This document shows, one piece after another, positions 11,258 to 24,200 of a stretch of DNA of 64,000 bases (positions are counted from its first letter, which is position 1; every line of letters starts with the position of its first letter). The notes under the pieces were generated by a model that searched no databases, was not told the DNA's origin, and was given only the letters and a program-made list of their open reading frames with translations. The stretch comes from Apricaphanius iberus (taxonomy: Eukaryota; Chordata; Actinopteri; Cyprinodontiformes; Aphaniidae), in assembly GCA_028564705.1 (NCBI GenBank), contig JAPXFQ010000831.1:248001-312000 (forward strand), given 5' to 3'. The position numbers and the translations under genes were made by a program.

Positions 11258-12245
11258 CGCCTTTTAAAATTGTATAATCTTGGTCAAACATTTGTGGGTA
11301 TCCTTCTGGGAGCTTCTCACAATATTTTGCTATAATTTTGGCCCATTCCTCCTGACAGAACACACTTTTCTGTCCAGAACATTGACTATCTTATCCCTAA
11401 ACCCTTTTGTGGCTAATCTGGTGGGATGCTTTGGGGTGTCCGTCCATTGGGACGAGCCGTTTGTGCCCAAGCATTAACTTCCTGGCTGATGTCTTGCTTG
11501 CTGGCGTTGCTTTAATATTTCCAAATGCAGCAAGGTGCACAATGAGGACCCTGGAGGGATTCTATCCGACGACTTCTGGGTGTGAGCCATGCGTTCTAAC
11601 CCGTCAGCCAAAGGGATATGCCTGTGGTCAAGTAGCCAGCGCACATGATCTAACGGAGGCATAGTGACCGGACCCCACACTGTCACATGCTCCTTCGAAA
11701 CCACCCTCACAACATGATACTGTCTCCTCCGTCCTTTATAGTTGGGATGCAGTTACATCAGACCACAGGACGTCTTCAAAAAGTAAAATATTTGTGTTTA
11801 GGGGACATGCAAGCTGTAATTTGGCTTTCATGTTGCTTCCGAGGTAATGCCTTCTTCACGGAGTTGCCTTTTAGCCCATTTCTCCAAATTTGTTTACTAT
11901 TTAAGCCAAAATCTTCACCTGGTCTTTTGCTTCTCTTCTTCGGTTAATTCACTCATTTTGGTACAAAATATTTGAATCTCTGGGAAACACAACCTCCTTC
12001 CTAAACTGTGTGACAGATGGACATTCCCATGCTGTTTATACTGATTGATCAGATGGCACCTTAAGGTATCTGGAAATGTTACACAAAAATAAACCAGACT
12101 TGTGGAAATCCATAGTTCTCTGTCTGAAATTTTGATAGATTTTTCTTTTTACAATGTCACACAAGGATGGAGTGTTTTTCAAACTGATTTTCCTCGCTTT
12201 AAATTAAATGTTGTTACTTGAACAAATCAAAAGCTTCCGACTTTA
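11258..12245 (-). pseudogene. Tc1-like transposase, decayed, with an insertion
   Basis: On the minus strand this runs through most of a Tc1 transposase. The C-terminal part (sequence for EEWAKI near 11345) comes first on the plus strand, then the catalytic middle, then the N-terminal helix-turn-helix part (sequence coding for DLHKSGLF-like residues near 12090). Frames are broken throughout. Between about 11535 and 11690 the match is interrupted by a GC-richer segment absent from Tc1. Confidence 0.7.
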
Positions 12246-12480
12246 AAGAAGTAATAAAAACATATCTAAAAGATACCAAGGATAAAATAAAGGCGACTTG
12301 AATCTGTACATTTTCGTCTGATTTGAACTGAGCCAACGATGAATGAGAAAGTGTTCATCTTTTTTAGAATGAATGAAAATATCTGGCTTTGTTTTAAACA
12401 CCGGATGAAGCTTTTAACTTTTTTTCTATAGCAGGCTCGTTCTTGTGACCCAAACATGTGTGAACAGAATGATCTGTTTT
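12246..12480. other. AT-rich intergenic DNA
   Basis: No recognised content. Confidence 0.4.
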
Positions 12481-12800
12481 TCTCCAGACTGCTTCAGCTT
12501 GTTCCAGAATAAATAGTTAATCGGCCCTTATTGCGACCATTAGCCGGGTGGAAACGCGGCAGCAGGGGAGCGCTGCTCTTGTGAATGTTCATTCACGGTT
12601 TTCAGACCGCGGCGCACTCAAGTAGCCCCGCATTGTCTGCGCGGAAAGTGCGGGGAAAATAGTTCCCCTGGGTGGTCCGACTCATTAATACACTCTGCAC
12701 TTCTTGATTTATGGCTCGCAGTTCAACTGCTGCCAATTATCATGAAAACACACAACAAGGAGGAGGAAAGAGGGGAAACACTGAGGGGGAGGAGAAGGTT
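12481..12800. promoter_or_regulatory. candidate regulatory block, CpG-rich
   Basis: GC- and CpG-rich island in AT-rich surroundings (12530-12660), flanked by AT-rich homeodomain-type sites such as TTAATC near 12518, CATTAATA near 12684 and CCAATTATCATG near 12734. No repeat or coding signature. It resembles a developmental enhancer in composition only. Confidence 0.3.
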
Positions 12801-14120
12801 GAAGAAGTTGGATGAACCTGCCTGTCACATGAAGGTCGGACATCAGAAGCTGAACAAACTCTAGATTTATGGGCTTTTTGGGGAGATGCTGTGAGCTTTT
12901 AACCTCTTCACCTTAAAGCTGGTTAACTAAATTTAGATCCAGAATTTCCTATTTTTCATGAAAAAAAAACCCCAGCAGGTGAAGTAAAATTTTGTGCACA
13001 GTTATATTTTTTTATGGTTAAAAATGTGTTATTAATATTTCAGCTTGTGACCTAAACTGAAAATATCTTTCATGCTTGGCCACTTATATTTTTATTCTCA
13101 ATATTCCCTCTTAGAAACATGAGTTGAATCCATTCATTATTCGTGCTGACTCCATGTACTCTTCTTCAAGGCCACTTCTTTTGTAAAATAACAATGATAC
13201 ACGTAAAGTGTCACAAAACCTTATATTTCCGGCATAAATCAACCTTTGAAATGATTTTTGCTGCAATGAAGCTTATTTGGTTTGAATCTTTAATCCTCCT
13301 ATTCAAAGCATTTTGCTGCTGTCTCATGTTAAAGTGAGAAATCTAATGATTCTTTTGGTTGGAGTGGTAGTCGACTGGAACGTTTTGCTAATTTCCAAAC
13401 TGTTTTTGTGCCACATTAGAGAGTTTATTTTGTCGTGAACCTGAGCTGAATGTTCATGTCTGTAAACCTGGACCTTGGTTTCATCAGCAGCCCTGCTGTG
13501 ACCTCATCAAAAGCAGCCACAGCAAAAATCTGCTTAATTTGTGTCACACTGAAGGGTGATGAAAGTAGAAAAGAAAAACTAAAAGGTGGCCATGCACGCA
13601 ATCATCCCCACTTGTTGACGCTTCGAAACATTTGGAACTAACACCCTCATGGATGCTGAAAGTTGTTAGTGTTTAGAGGGAAGGGTGTCAGCGCCAACCC
13701 TGCAGCCTCTCCAGTGTGACACCATCCAGCGTCCCCCATCACACTTTCACCCCACACTTTCTGTCTTTTACAATGTTTCAGGACAAGCCGGGATGACAGA
13801 GGAGTTTGCTTTTGAGGAGGAAGTCCATCTCATCGTGGGACATGGCATCACTCACTTTATTGGTCCTCCTTGGGGACGGAGAATGCAACGTGCTCTGATC
13901 AGTCAGTCTTCAGGCTGCTTGCATTCGTTCTGACCATCAACAGTCAAGTTTATTCAGGTATTGTGAGACAAAAAGGAGAAAAGCTGAACATCTCTCCATT
14001 AAACCGTCACAAGCAAAAATTAAATACTTCCATATTGTTTATGAGTAAAAAGAGTGATGAGTAATGAGTAAAAACATCCTCTTTTTGAGGGCTTGTTCCA
14101 CTTTTGTTCATATACACAAC
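12801..14120. other. intergenic DNA, unclassified
   Basis: No gene found. The part at 13450-13950 is less AT-rich and non-repetitive, but its frames show no codon pattern or domain. Confidence 0.35.
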
Positions 14121-14512
14121 TAGTGCTGTGTTGGGGGGAAAAAATAGATTCTAAATCGGTTCTTATAAAAGTTCTAAGAATCAAATCGAATTGATTCACA
14201 AGTCCAAAAATTTGTTTAATTGTTTAACTCTTTTTTTTTTTTTTTTACTGCTAAAATAGGAATTAAAAGTCCAGACAGCCGTTTTAAGGTTTAGTTCTGA
14301 AAGGGTTTTTTCCTGGTTAACACCAAGTGTTACATCTTGAATTACAGCCATATACTTAAGATAACATCTTAAAAAAATGTTTTTAATAGCACTGACCCAC
14401 ATAAGTATCGAATTGGAACTGATTGGATTGAAATGGGTCATGGTAATCGATTCTAACTCTTGAGAATCGGAATCGAATCAATTCTTGAAATTTCAATCGA
14501 TACCCTGCTCTA
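14121..14512. mobile_element. MITE with TAGTGCTGTG end, copy 1
   Basis: Starts TAGTGCTGTGTTGG, ends (inverted) TAGAGCAGGGTATCGATTG, and is full of AATCGATT/GAATCGAA motifs. An internal block TTTTTAATAGCACTGACCCA is shared with the second copy at 42000. It is probably hAT-related; no clear target duplication was found. Confidence 0.55.
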
Positions 14513-16404
14513 TCCAAAATTATTTCATGCATGAGAGATGAGCTATGCAGAGCTGATTTTAGACTCTAAACATTAATCTGACTACATATATTCACAGATT
14601 TACAACAGAATCACGGCTTCATCCCTGAAAAATCCTAAAAAAATTAAACAAGCAAAAAAATGTTAAAACCTTTTTCAGCTCATGCTTTCTGGGAACTTAT
14701 AAATAGTTCCTGTTTACTTCTAGTATAAATACGATGTAAACTCCGACTCAATGGATTTCCTTTTCCCAAGGTTACAACATATTTAAATGTTTAGTCTTTA
14801 TCTGCAAAAAATTCAATTTAAATGATCAAATTAACTCTCAATTAAACCAGAATCCCACATAGATATTTTCCCCCCAGAATTTAGTCTCTTAATATCATCA
14901 TTGAAATTTTTAGTGGTGTAGTCCTGTGAAAGAAAATACAAATACTGTGACCAGTACTGGAAAAGATGCTTTAAAATATATGCATATTTTCTTATAACAG
15001 CATAATTTTATATTGAGTTCACATATTTAGAGATTTGACCAACCCAAAACATTTGTTATAAAATAAAATGCTACTAAGGGAAACTGCAAAGTTCTAACAG
15101 TTCCAAGTTTGGGTGGGTTAACTACTAATTAAAACAGAACCATACTTAATAAATCCCGACACTGCACAGTTTCCTCAAGATTTTGACATTTTTTAGCATG
15201 TAACCCAACTAAATAAATTATTAAATTCCACATTTTTTGGTTCTACATTTCATAAATTAAAACTCACGCAAGGCTGGATTCCTAATAATCTAACCTTTAA
15301 TTTTAGTACAATTATTCAATTAAGAAACATTCTTACAAAAGGATTGTTGCAAAAACTAACAGTTCACTTTGCTTTACTTTTGGCATCATGTTTCCTTGAG
15401 GTGTAACCTTGATCTGTAAACATGTTTATTTTAAGACTATTGAGCAAAGGAAAGACAAGAGAACATTTTATTTAAATGACGGGGGATCTGGTTTGTTCAT
15501 CATTACTCTAGAAATGGTTACAAGTCAATAGTTACTTGCCTAAACGTGCTTACATCTACACTCTAAAAAACTAATAATATAAGTAAAAGTTTACGAGATT
15601 AGAAATGCTTGGTGGGTAGAGTACACAAAAGATTTTCTCAAGCAAGAGTAGCACTAATTAAAAATGTTTTTACTTGAGTAAAAGTAAAAAGTTGTCATCC
15701 AAAAAATTAAGAATAAATTAAAGAATAAATTAAGCATAAAAAGCATTTGAAAATCTGTTACTTAGGTACTATTTGATTTATTTTTTGGAAGTAATTGTAC
15801 AAACAAAAGTATAAAGTTATGTGCAATTGTTCTATTTTAAAGACTAAAATAGAAAATTGTTACGATACATAACTACAAAATAACAAAAACTCTTTTCTGA
15901 ATCAAATTATAAAACCAATACATACAGCAGGAAATGTATATACTGTATGTTAGAACAGGGTAAAGTGACAATTTATACTATTTACTGCATTTTCAATTAA
16001 CTTCAGCAAACAGAAAATAACATTAAAACGATAAAGCTTGCATACAGACACGATGTCTCACTTAACATAAACCATAGGTCTGATGGTCTGATCTTATCTG
16101 ACGGCCCAATTTACCTGATGTCACCCTATAATGTATGTAGCTAGTTACTACCTCTGGAAATAACATAAATCCATCCAGACATTCACAGGAGGTCTACTTT
16201 ACAAAAAGAGATTGCTGCTAAAGCAATGCTTTAATGCAACCTGGTTTTCCTTAGAAAGGACAATTTATTGCACCAAATAGAATGATAAACTGTTCTTTAA
16301 TACATCATTTTATAACTTGGTTCAAACGAGAATGTATGTAATCTGTTATCTGTCTATGGAACTGGATTAAATTAACCATATAAATATGCATACAAACTGA
16401 ACGT
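14513..16404. other. AT-rich intergenic DNA with a decayed repeat
   Basis: Strongly AT-rich. Between about 15550 and 15720 phrases such as TTTACTTGAGTAAAAGTA recall a common fish repeat built from an AGTAAAAGTA unit. Nothing else recognised. Confidence 0.35.
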
Positions 16405-16465
16405 TTTGAAATGACATTCATTGCGAATAAGCGCTATATAAATAAACTGAATATATGAATTCAAT
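16405..16465 (+). repeat. retroposon 3' tail-like fragment
   Basis: GCGCTATATAAATAAACTGAAT is the end signature of a frequent fish retroposon; a second copy lies at 26990-27045. Confidence 0.45.
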
Positions 16466-18780
16466 CGAACATTAGTTGTCTCTTTACAGTAGGTGATGCT
16501 TTCAACATAATATTCTGCTCCAAATAGTAGCTCCTTTGATGTGATGTTTGATTAACAGCTAATAAAACCAAAAAAATCCTATTTAACGCTATTTTACATT
16601 TCTAAACTGCACAGCTGGCTTTAGATTTTAGCGTTTTTCAAATTTATAAAATATTTTCACAGCTTTTTGGCTGGAATTTGCTAATTGAAATCCAGCAACC
16701 TCCACACTCTTCTCACGCCCTGGAAACGACGAGTAAAAAGCTTCAAATTACATTTTTCTTTTTTATCGAGCATTACAACCAGTTCTTATAAACTAAAAGT
16801 GAAGTGCGACACAATGTTTTTTACTTTAATGAAAATGCTATGATGGACACTCCATTAATTTGGCCATTCCTCAAAACGGGAAAGACAACACAACTTTTAA
16901 TGGGGGCAGATGTTTAAAGGGCTGATTTAAAAAAAATGTATGAGAACCCAACCATGCAGAGATTAGGATGGTGAGAAATCTTAAAACATCTCCAAAATTC
17001 TCTGATAACCCTCACTCCAGGAGATTATGCTAATGTGACAAAGTTTTAATTATTTTAAGACTTTAAACCAAAGAATGGGTAACTATTGAAGTTGTAACCA
17101 ATAAGTTAGAATATGCATTCCGACAAGGCTTGTTTATGTTTCGCATGGTGACTGAAACAAATGAATTATTCAATTGTATTCTCATTTATTGAATATGCCT
17201 GTATACAAGATGATTTCATAAGTCCCAATAAATTGAGTAAAAGTGGCACAAGAATGGGGCCTTGAGGAACCCCGCAAATTTGGTTCTTTGCTCAGATTTA
17301 GATAAAACCCGCTTAAAAAAAGATCACTTCATTACTGAGTAAAAATGACAAATTATTCATATAGACATAAAGATTGATATGAGATTTGAATATATCCAAA
17401 GGACAGCAGAATGTGCTAGCGGAAATAGTTTCTGTTAATAAAAAAAATCATTTATGTACGCTTGATGTATAAGTCAACAAATCCTGTTGGTGTACAGATG
17501 AAAATGACAAAATTTTGCAGCTATGGTAAATCATTTTTTATCATGTATTATTTTGCTACAGAGTTTCCAGACAATCAGCTCCATCAGTAACAGAATGTTT
17601 CATCCTGAGTGCACAAAGGAGTACTATCATAGGTCCCTCTATCCAGTAGCTGTTTTAATCGTCGAAGCTCCAGATATACTTCACGGATGCATACATCCCT
17701 GCTGTTATTTGCACATCTCTGTTGTTTGTTTTATTTTTCACTTCCTGTAAGTATCCTTTTGTTTAAAAGCAGAAATACAACATATACAAGTACATTCTGT
17801 AAAAAAAAAGTATCCTTCTCAGTTGAGCATATCTTTACATCGAGTATTTCTCATGCACACTCATATACAACATTTTAAAATAAACAACAGTATGAAAAAA
17901 ACATTTTTTAAAAATTTAATCTCGTTAACAGCTTTATTTGCTATATTTTAACAAAACATTAAATATTTTGTTTACCGGATAATCAGCGCAGCAGTAAAAG
18001 GCAGTTAAAAGGTTGGTAATACCTAATTTCCCTCAATTGATGCATTTCTCTTAGCTCTCTGACTGCTGTGAGATTTAGCGACTAACTTTGACGTCTTTTC
18101 ACCTGACAGAAAAAAAAGAAAGAAAGAAGAAGAGGTGCTTCGGTTTGTTTCAGAGGCTGCGGGGTCCCATGAGTTAACCCTTGCATTCAGGTCTCTTGGG
18201 CACACACACAAACTTTAAAAGTCAGTCCACGGAGATCAGAGTTTTCACTTCTTACCTGCAACCTCTGAGACAACTTGTGCTTTGTCGAAGGGTTTCCAGG
18301 GGATGACTCTTAAAATGGGAGCCCAACTTAGACCAGTTAAATCACTGAATAGATGTCCATAGGGGAGATTAATGAAAACCAGGGGTGGGGTCAGAGGTGC
18401 ATCGGTTTCTGACAGGAATCAGATGTTACACGGTTGGAATATTAAAGGAGAGTGACATCAGGAAAAAGCTAAGATAACCTATTTTCTTTCTGTTCGAGAC
18501 TTCGAATATGTCACAGTGCAGCCTTGCAGGATTAAACGTTCACCTGAAGGCTGCGACCTTTGCCAAGTGAAATGTGAATGTGGATAAACACGCTGACAAA
18601 ACAGGAAATTGGGGGCTAAAAAGTGCAAAAACAATCACTGGATGTGAATGTGTCCATTGAAGCTCTGTTTTGGGTTCCAGAGCCTGATGCTTCCACTAAT
18701 GGTCTGTTTCACTGAAGAAGGAGCAGGAATGCTAACCTTCTCAATGCTTCACAGCGTACGTGGGTGTGTGTGTTGAGTGT
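16466..18780. other. AT-rich intergenic DNA
   Basis: No genes. A fragment near 17250-17285 (ATGGGGCCTTGAGGAACCCC) resembles part of a fish interspersed repeat. Remaining sequence unclassified. Confidence 0.35.
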
Positions 18781-20900
18781 GTGCGCTGTCATTATCTTTC
18801 TCTGCGAAATATAAAAAAAAAGAAAAAAGGGGAGGCGGGGGGGACTCTATCCAGCGTACTCTCCCATCCTGTAATGAACAGAGTCCACATATTTATGTTT
18901 TTTACCAGAGAACACTTCAAACACAAGAGGGGTTAAAGTAAAGAGTGGGGAGGTCTTTGGAGCATTTTCAATATTTTCCCCCCTGTTCCATGGCCTGCAG
19001 GCCAAGTGAGGGGCTGCTTCTTTACAATAGTCAGGTGACCAGAGGAAAATAGTGTGGCCTTAACAAGCCCAAATTAAAAAAGAACATCATTTTCATTATG
19101 CAGTCAAACACAATTACAAGCAAATGTTTTCTCTGTGGAGCTGCCCCTGCTTTCAGGGTCTTTGTCCCCCGCTCTTTAGTGTGTGCAGAGAAAGGCCCCG
19201 CTGGTCAATGGGCAGCTGAGTGCCGTGTTCAGCGGAGGCCCACATCCTCAGCCCCCAGCCCCAGAATGCGTTTTGTTGGAGGCGCAGCTATACATTTGGA
19301 GCAGATTTGTTGAATTAGAGAGCTCAGCGGGAGACGGGGAAAAAGCGAGGGGTAAGTGATTTGGTGGAGGGAGGGAGAATGGGGGGGGTACTTGTTGCTA
19401 GGTGACTGAAACACAACTGCAGCATGCCAGTTTCCTGAGCCTGGCACTCCTTGTCTGTTTTTGTTGTCTTTTCTCCGTGTAACCCTCCCTCCTTCGCTCT
19501 TCTCATCAATTCACTTCCCCTGTGCTCCTCATTGCTGAAGTGTTGATAAAATGAGGAGAAAATAGACAAAAACGGGGGGGGGGGGGAGTGGAGTGGAGAC
19601 CCTACGTCTCCAGAACTCAGTCATCAGCTTTTTTAACGATGCTTTAAAAAACCCTCGATGCTCTTAAGTTACGTGGTAGGAGGAAAAACTTTTTTTTATG
19701 GGTAAAGTAAAGGTGGATCCGCTTGTTCTAGAATGTGACATGAAGCATTAGCCTCATGGAGACACTTTGCGCTATCAGTAAAATTATGGAAAAAAATATT
19801 TTCCCCTGGCTGGTAAGTGACACACAAGGACAGGCATGATTTTTCTGAGCCTGTGGCTCTCTTTGTGGCATCGCTGCCCTTTGAGACTATATTTTTTACC
19901 CTCAGATATTTGAAAAAGCTAACATCTTCATTATCTGTGTGAAGATTTTATGTGTTTTTTTCTCCCCTGGTGGATTTACTGAACTTTCCAGAGCAAACCC
20001 TTCCTGCTGCTCCTCTCCTATGTCAGTAAGTGCCCCGTCTATCTCCTGACTGACTGGCTGGCTAAGCAGTCTCGCCACTTACCTTGTCAACCCCATCACT
20101 GCATGTCAAGCAGCCGCGCTGACCCCAGCAGTGAACCAATTAAGAAAGTGAAGGGAATGAAGCTGCACTGATATTCCTGGGCCTCCTGATTTAAAACCTG
20201 TGGTGTTTTTTACCGACATGGGCAGATACCCAGGTTGACATCGATCCAGGGCGGCATTCATGCAAGAACAACTGAAAGCCGTAGCTTCACAAGGAATTTT
20301 ACATTGAATGCCAGTGACATCATGCTGTTGGTTATTATTATTTCCTACATTTCGCAGCGCTCTTTCTGTTCGCACATTTGCATGCATAAAGAAAAGCGAG
20401 TGTCACTGCTAGTGCTGACAATGCTCGGGAAGCCTCACCGGCACACTTTTTGTCTCTCTGCTTGTCTGAGAATGTGTTCCAGGTTTTTTTCCAAACATCA
20501 CATATTCATTCAGAGCCTGGAGATGGGTGGAGGGATTCAGGGTCGTCTGGATTTTTGATTTCCTCCTCAGGAGTCGCGCTCATTTGAAGCAGCGCCTGAA
20601 GGTCAAAACCGATTCCTCCCCAACGAGGAAGCTATTGTCGATCGTCATATGCACTTTTGTGCCTCCCCGTTCCTTTTCACAGAGGAAGCATCTTTCGTTC
20701 TTTGTGTTCCCCGCGGGCTTATGAGACTATCGGAGCACACCTGTGCTCGGAGGAAAATTCCCCTGCTCTCTGTAAAGCTTTATTATTTAGCACAAGGTCA
20801 TGCCAGCCAGTGTTTCTGAAAGCATTCGGAATGCTGCTATAAACTGTCAGCAACCCACAAACATACAAAAAGAAGACATATACAGCATGCAGAAGCTGGT
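18781..20900. promoter_or_regulatory. non-repetitive block, candidate regulatory region
   Basis: About 2 kb of mostly repeat-free, moderate-GC DNA in a repeat-rich flank. It has a long G run at about 19574-19587 and a CTCF-like core CCCCTGGTGG at 19964-19973. Frames across it have no domain or consistent codon use. Retention of unique sequence next to a developmental gene suggests regulatory use; this is inference. Confidence 0.25.
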
Positions 20901-21179
20901 TAGATGTCCCCTTTTAGCTGAATCAGAGTATATAAGCTAATTCTCATTGTTTCCACACTGTGCCTCCTAAACTGAGTCCTAATACTGTCTGACTACAGAG
21001 CTTTAAACAAAAATTCAGTATTTTTATTATATGCTTTGAATATGGTTGCATATTCAGTAAGACAGTAAATATCTGCTCTAACAGTGAATAAATGGAGAAT
21101 AAAGCTGCCAGGAAGTATTTGCCACTCAAAGATTGTGCTTTTCTCAAACAAAAAATGTTAATCTCAAAAAAAGATTTTT

Positions 21180-21566
21180 TTTAGATAACCTCAGTTAACC
21201 GAACCTTGGCGGCAACAACTTTTTTGACAATGTAATGATGGATGCGGAAGAAAATTTGCTTCCCTCCATTCTTTGGAGAATCGCTTCATTTCAGCAACAT
21301 TGTACATTGATTTTCCAGCATGATTGGTCTGTTAAAATTCATACCAGATGATCTTAACTGAATTTAAGTCCAGACTTTGACTAGGCCACTCCAAAAAACT
21401 ATTTTTTTTCTGAGCCATTTGGAGGTGAGCTTGCTGGTTGGTTCCATGTTGGGTCATTATCCTTCACAAACACAAACACAAACAACCACCCAAAAACCCC
21501 AACCCCACCAAACACACACCCAACACAACCACCACCACACAACACACCACACCCCAAACACCAACA

Positions 21567-21600
<34 letters not shown>

Positions 21601-22140
21601 ACCACCCCAACAAAAAACAAAACCACAAAAACAAAACACCCCCCCCCCCCCAAAAAAAACCACCACACCACCAACAAAAACACTGATCCGCCTCCTTCCT
21701 CAGTTATACTGAGCCTGCTGCCTGCCAGTACCATACACTGCAAGACAACCCAAGCCATAATGCCCAGAACTGAAAACTCTGCTTTTGGCATGGTGATTTT
21801 AGAGTGATATGCAGAACCATTATTCCTCCAAACATGTTGTCCAAATCTTCAGCAGCAAACGTCAAACAATCTTCAACGTGTTTTAACTTCAGCACAGAAG
21901 CCATTGCTGTTGAGTGCATTATTTATTGTTTTCATCAGAAGAATTGTTTCAGCTATTTTCAGGTCTTTCTGAAGGTCTCTATGAGTTCTTGGACAGCCCT
22001 TCTGATTATTCTTTTGACTCCTCTGTCAGACATGAAGTGGGGAGTATATGTTGATCACCGAAACATTCAGACTTTTAGAAACAGTGATATTTTTTTCTTC
22101 TTTGTCTTTTTTTCTTTTTCTATTTTGGCTGTCACAGAGT
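21180..22140 (-). mobile_element. Tc1-like transposon remnant, minus strand
   Basis: The phrase GACTTTGACTAGGCCACTCC (21374-21393) is the antisense of a conserved Tc1 transposase segment coding for EWPSQSP-like residues. It is followed by degraded sequence for the middle of the protein. A 219-nt A/C-only tract (21465-21683) interrupts the body. Ends uncertain. Confidence 0.5.
21465..21683. repeat. A/C-only low-complexity tract
   Basis: 219 consecutive bases contain neither G nor T. The tract includes a run of about 32 A, an A8 run and a run of about 13 C among CA/CCA/CAAA words. Apparent proteins rich in Lys, Pro, Thr and His (plus) or Gly, Val and Phe (minus) are artefacts of it. It sits within a Tc1-like remnant. 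Confidence 0.95.
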
Positions 22141-22619
22141 AAATATTTAGTGAAAAGGTGAAAATGGCTGATTTATATATTAAAGATGTGTGTATTTATT
22201 TATTTGGTGTGGGGTGATCTGGAGAGACGGGGTTATTTTTCAGATCCACTCGGTCTGGGTGTGTAGGTGGACTTCTGTTGGTTTTTGTGAGTCTGGACCC
22301 TTGACCAGCACTTTCCCACATTTGTTTGTATTGTATTGTTTTCTTTATGACCCCTGTCTACTTGTTTGTTTCTTCTAATGTAGTTTGTTCTCTTCTAATA
22401 AAAAAGTAAAATAAATTTTAAAAAGTGATAACCACCACCATTACTTTGCTTTAAAGCTGTCAAAAGTTTTCTGTAAAGGTCTCTACTTTTACCAATCTGA
22501 AGAGTATTTCAATGATAAATGAGAACCCTTTTTATAGGTCATCATTTGATAATAAACCAGTTGACAATGAGACACTCATAGGCCTTAAATAAATACTGTA
22601 AGATTCCAGATTATCTGTT

Positions 22620-23280
22620 TTATATTATTTCATATCCTATTCTCCGAAAGAATGTCTGATGATCTTATGAAACCAAACTTTAATATTTTTGCTGTAGTTC
22701 CAATAAACACATCTCCAAAAACACGTAACGGTTATGTTGAAATTTTAATGAAAGTAGCAGGATTATCTAGGGTTGCTTTTTCTCAGATGAAAGTGGGTTT
22801 TTTTTGTTGGAAGAATGAAATTATGTGTAGCTCAAAAGACCAGTAAGGTTGACCCAAAACATTCAGGTTTCTACTAGAAATTCGAAAATGAAAAGAGGTC
22901 CAAGAATTATGAAAGGGAAAGCAAAGTTTGGGAATGGCAAAACTAGAGTCTAAACTAAATTTGCCTGGAAATCATTGAAATCATGTGAAGAGAGCTTTAA
23001 AAAAGTAATCATCACATCAATAGATTTGGAGAACTTTTGAAAGGCAGAGTGGACATAAAATATAAAAAAAAATTTTTTAAAACACACATCTTGATATGCT
23101 CCTACCAAAGAAGTCCGAAGGCTACTGAATCAAAAGGTGGTTCAACAAAGTATCGGGTCAATGTTATTGCATTTTTATGATCTTTCTCAAGTTTTTCCTG
23201 ACTAAATCAGTTTGTTTTTTTATTGAATTGCAAATACTGATGTGACAATAAAGGAAGAAATTATAGTTGTTTTTTTTACG
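22620..23280 (+). pseudogene. Tc1-like transposase, C-terminal half, decayed
   Basis: SDDLMKPNFNIF (from about 22653) corresponds to the SDE.kf.lF segment around a catalytic Asp. Near 23131-23151 the sequence encodes KGGSTKY, the usual end of many Tc1 transposases. Stops and frameshifts lie between. It is on the opposite strand from the remnant just to its left. Confidence 0.6.
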
Positions 23281-24200
23281 TACCTCGCACTTTAATTTGT
23301 GTGTGTATAAACTTTGCTGATTACAAACAAAGTTCCTCTAACACCCCCTTCTGCTGCAATATATCATCATATATATCTGTTTTCTCTGGTAAAGCTTTTA
23401 ACACCTAAATAGAAAATAGATTTAACAAAAATAAAATGTTAGATCTACTGAACCAAGATTAATTATATTAAAGGTTGATTTAGGAGTATTTTACCTCCTC
23501 TACAGTATTTTATTTTAGTGTTCATTTATTAGATGTCAGCTTGTTAAAACTAAGAGATTTTGGAATGTTTTTCCTCTCCCCTTTTGTTTGTGTGAAGGTG
23601 AGCATGTCTGTGTCTGGCACAGACAAAACAGCGTCACTAATTAGCTCAGCTCAGGTCCTGTGTGGACCTTTGGTTTGCAGAATGATTGGATTAACAGTTG
23701 CATCTGTTTGGAACGCCACCATGCTTCCTCCCAGATTCCAATTCCTCCGCCATTTTTATTCTTTTTTGTACTTTCACCTAATCAGCCTCCCTGTTGCTGC
23801 TGTTGATGGATTTTGCTCTGCCAAACTATTTGGCAGCATATTGATCAAACTGGATGCTGATGGCCTTGAATACAATTCCTCATGGTTTTCGATACACTTA
23901 CCTCCCATTCATAACTAACTCCAATCTCTGGATCAGACTGATTTGTTTTTTGTTACTTAGCTGAAGTTTTCGCTCTAATTTAGCAGGGATTCAAACACCC
24001 AACACCATTTTGTTCATCATGCATTCTTGACTCAGATATCTGTTACCCCTAAGTTTGCCTGGTTCTGTCGTTTCTCGCCGCTTTCTCATTTACACTGACC
24101 CCAATCCCCAGCATGCCTGCTAAGTAGACTGATTTAATCTTCCCTGGCAGGAGCACCCGGAGCACCCCTCTGCTTACCCTGCAAACATGCATTTTTAATC
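23281..24200. other. intergenic DNA, unclassified
   Basis: No repeats recognised after 23300. A 125-codon open frame at 23541-23918 shows no known domain and is probably chance. Confidence 0.35.

Noticed and set aside
19961..19973. CTCF-like CCCCTGGTGG in the left flank
   Set aside because: Core half matches but two key GGC-side bases are wrong; not strong enough to call a site.
21377..21791. Lys/Pro/His-rich and Gly/Val/Phe-rich open frames
   Set aside because: Produced by the A/C-only tract, not by coding sequence.
22863..22871. Perfect MEF3 motif TCAGGTTTC (SIX1/SIX4 target)
   Set aside because: Lies inside a decayed Tc1 copy; a 9-base match is expected by chance in 64 kb scanned on both strands at a modest rate.
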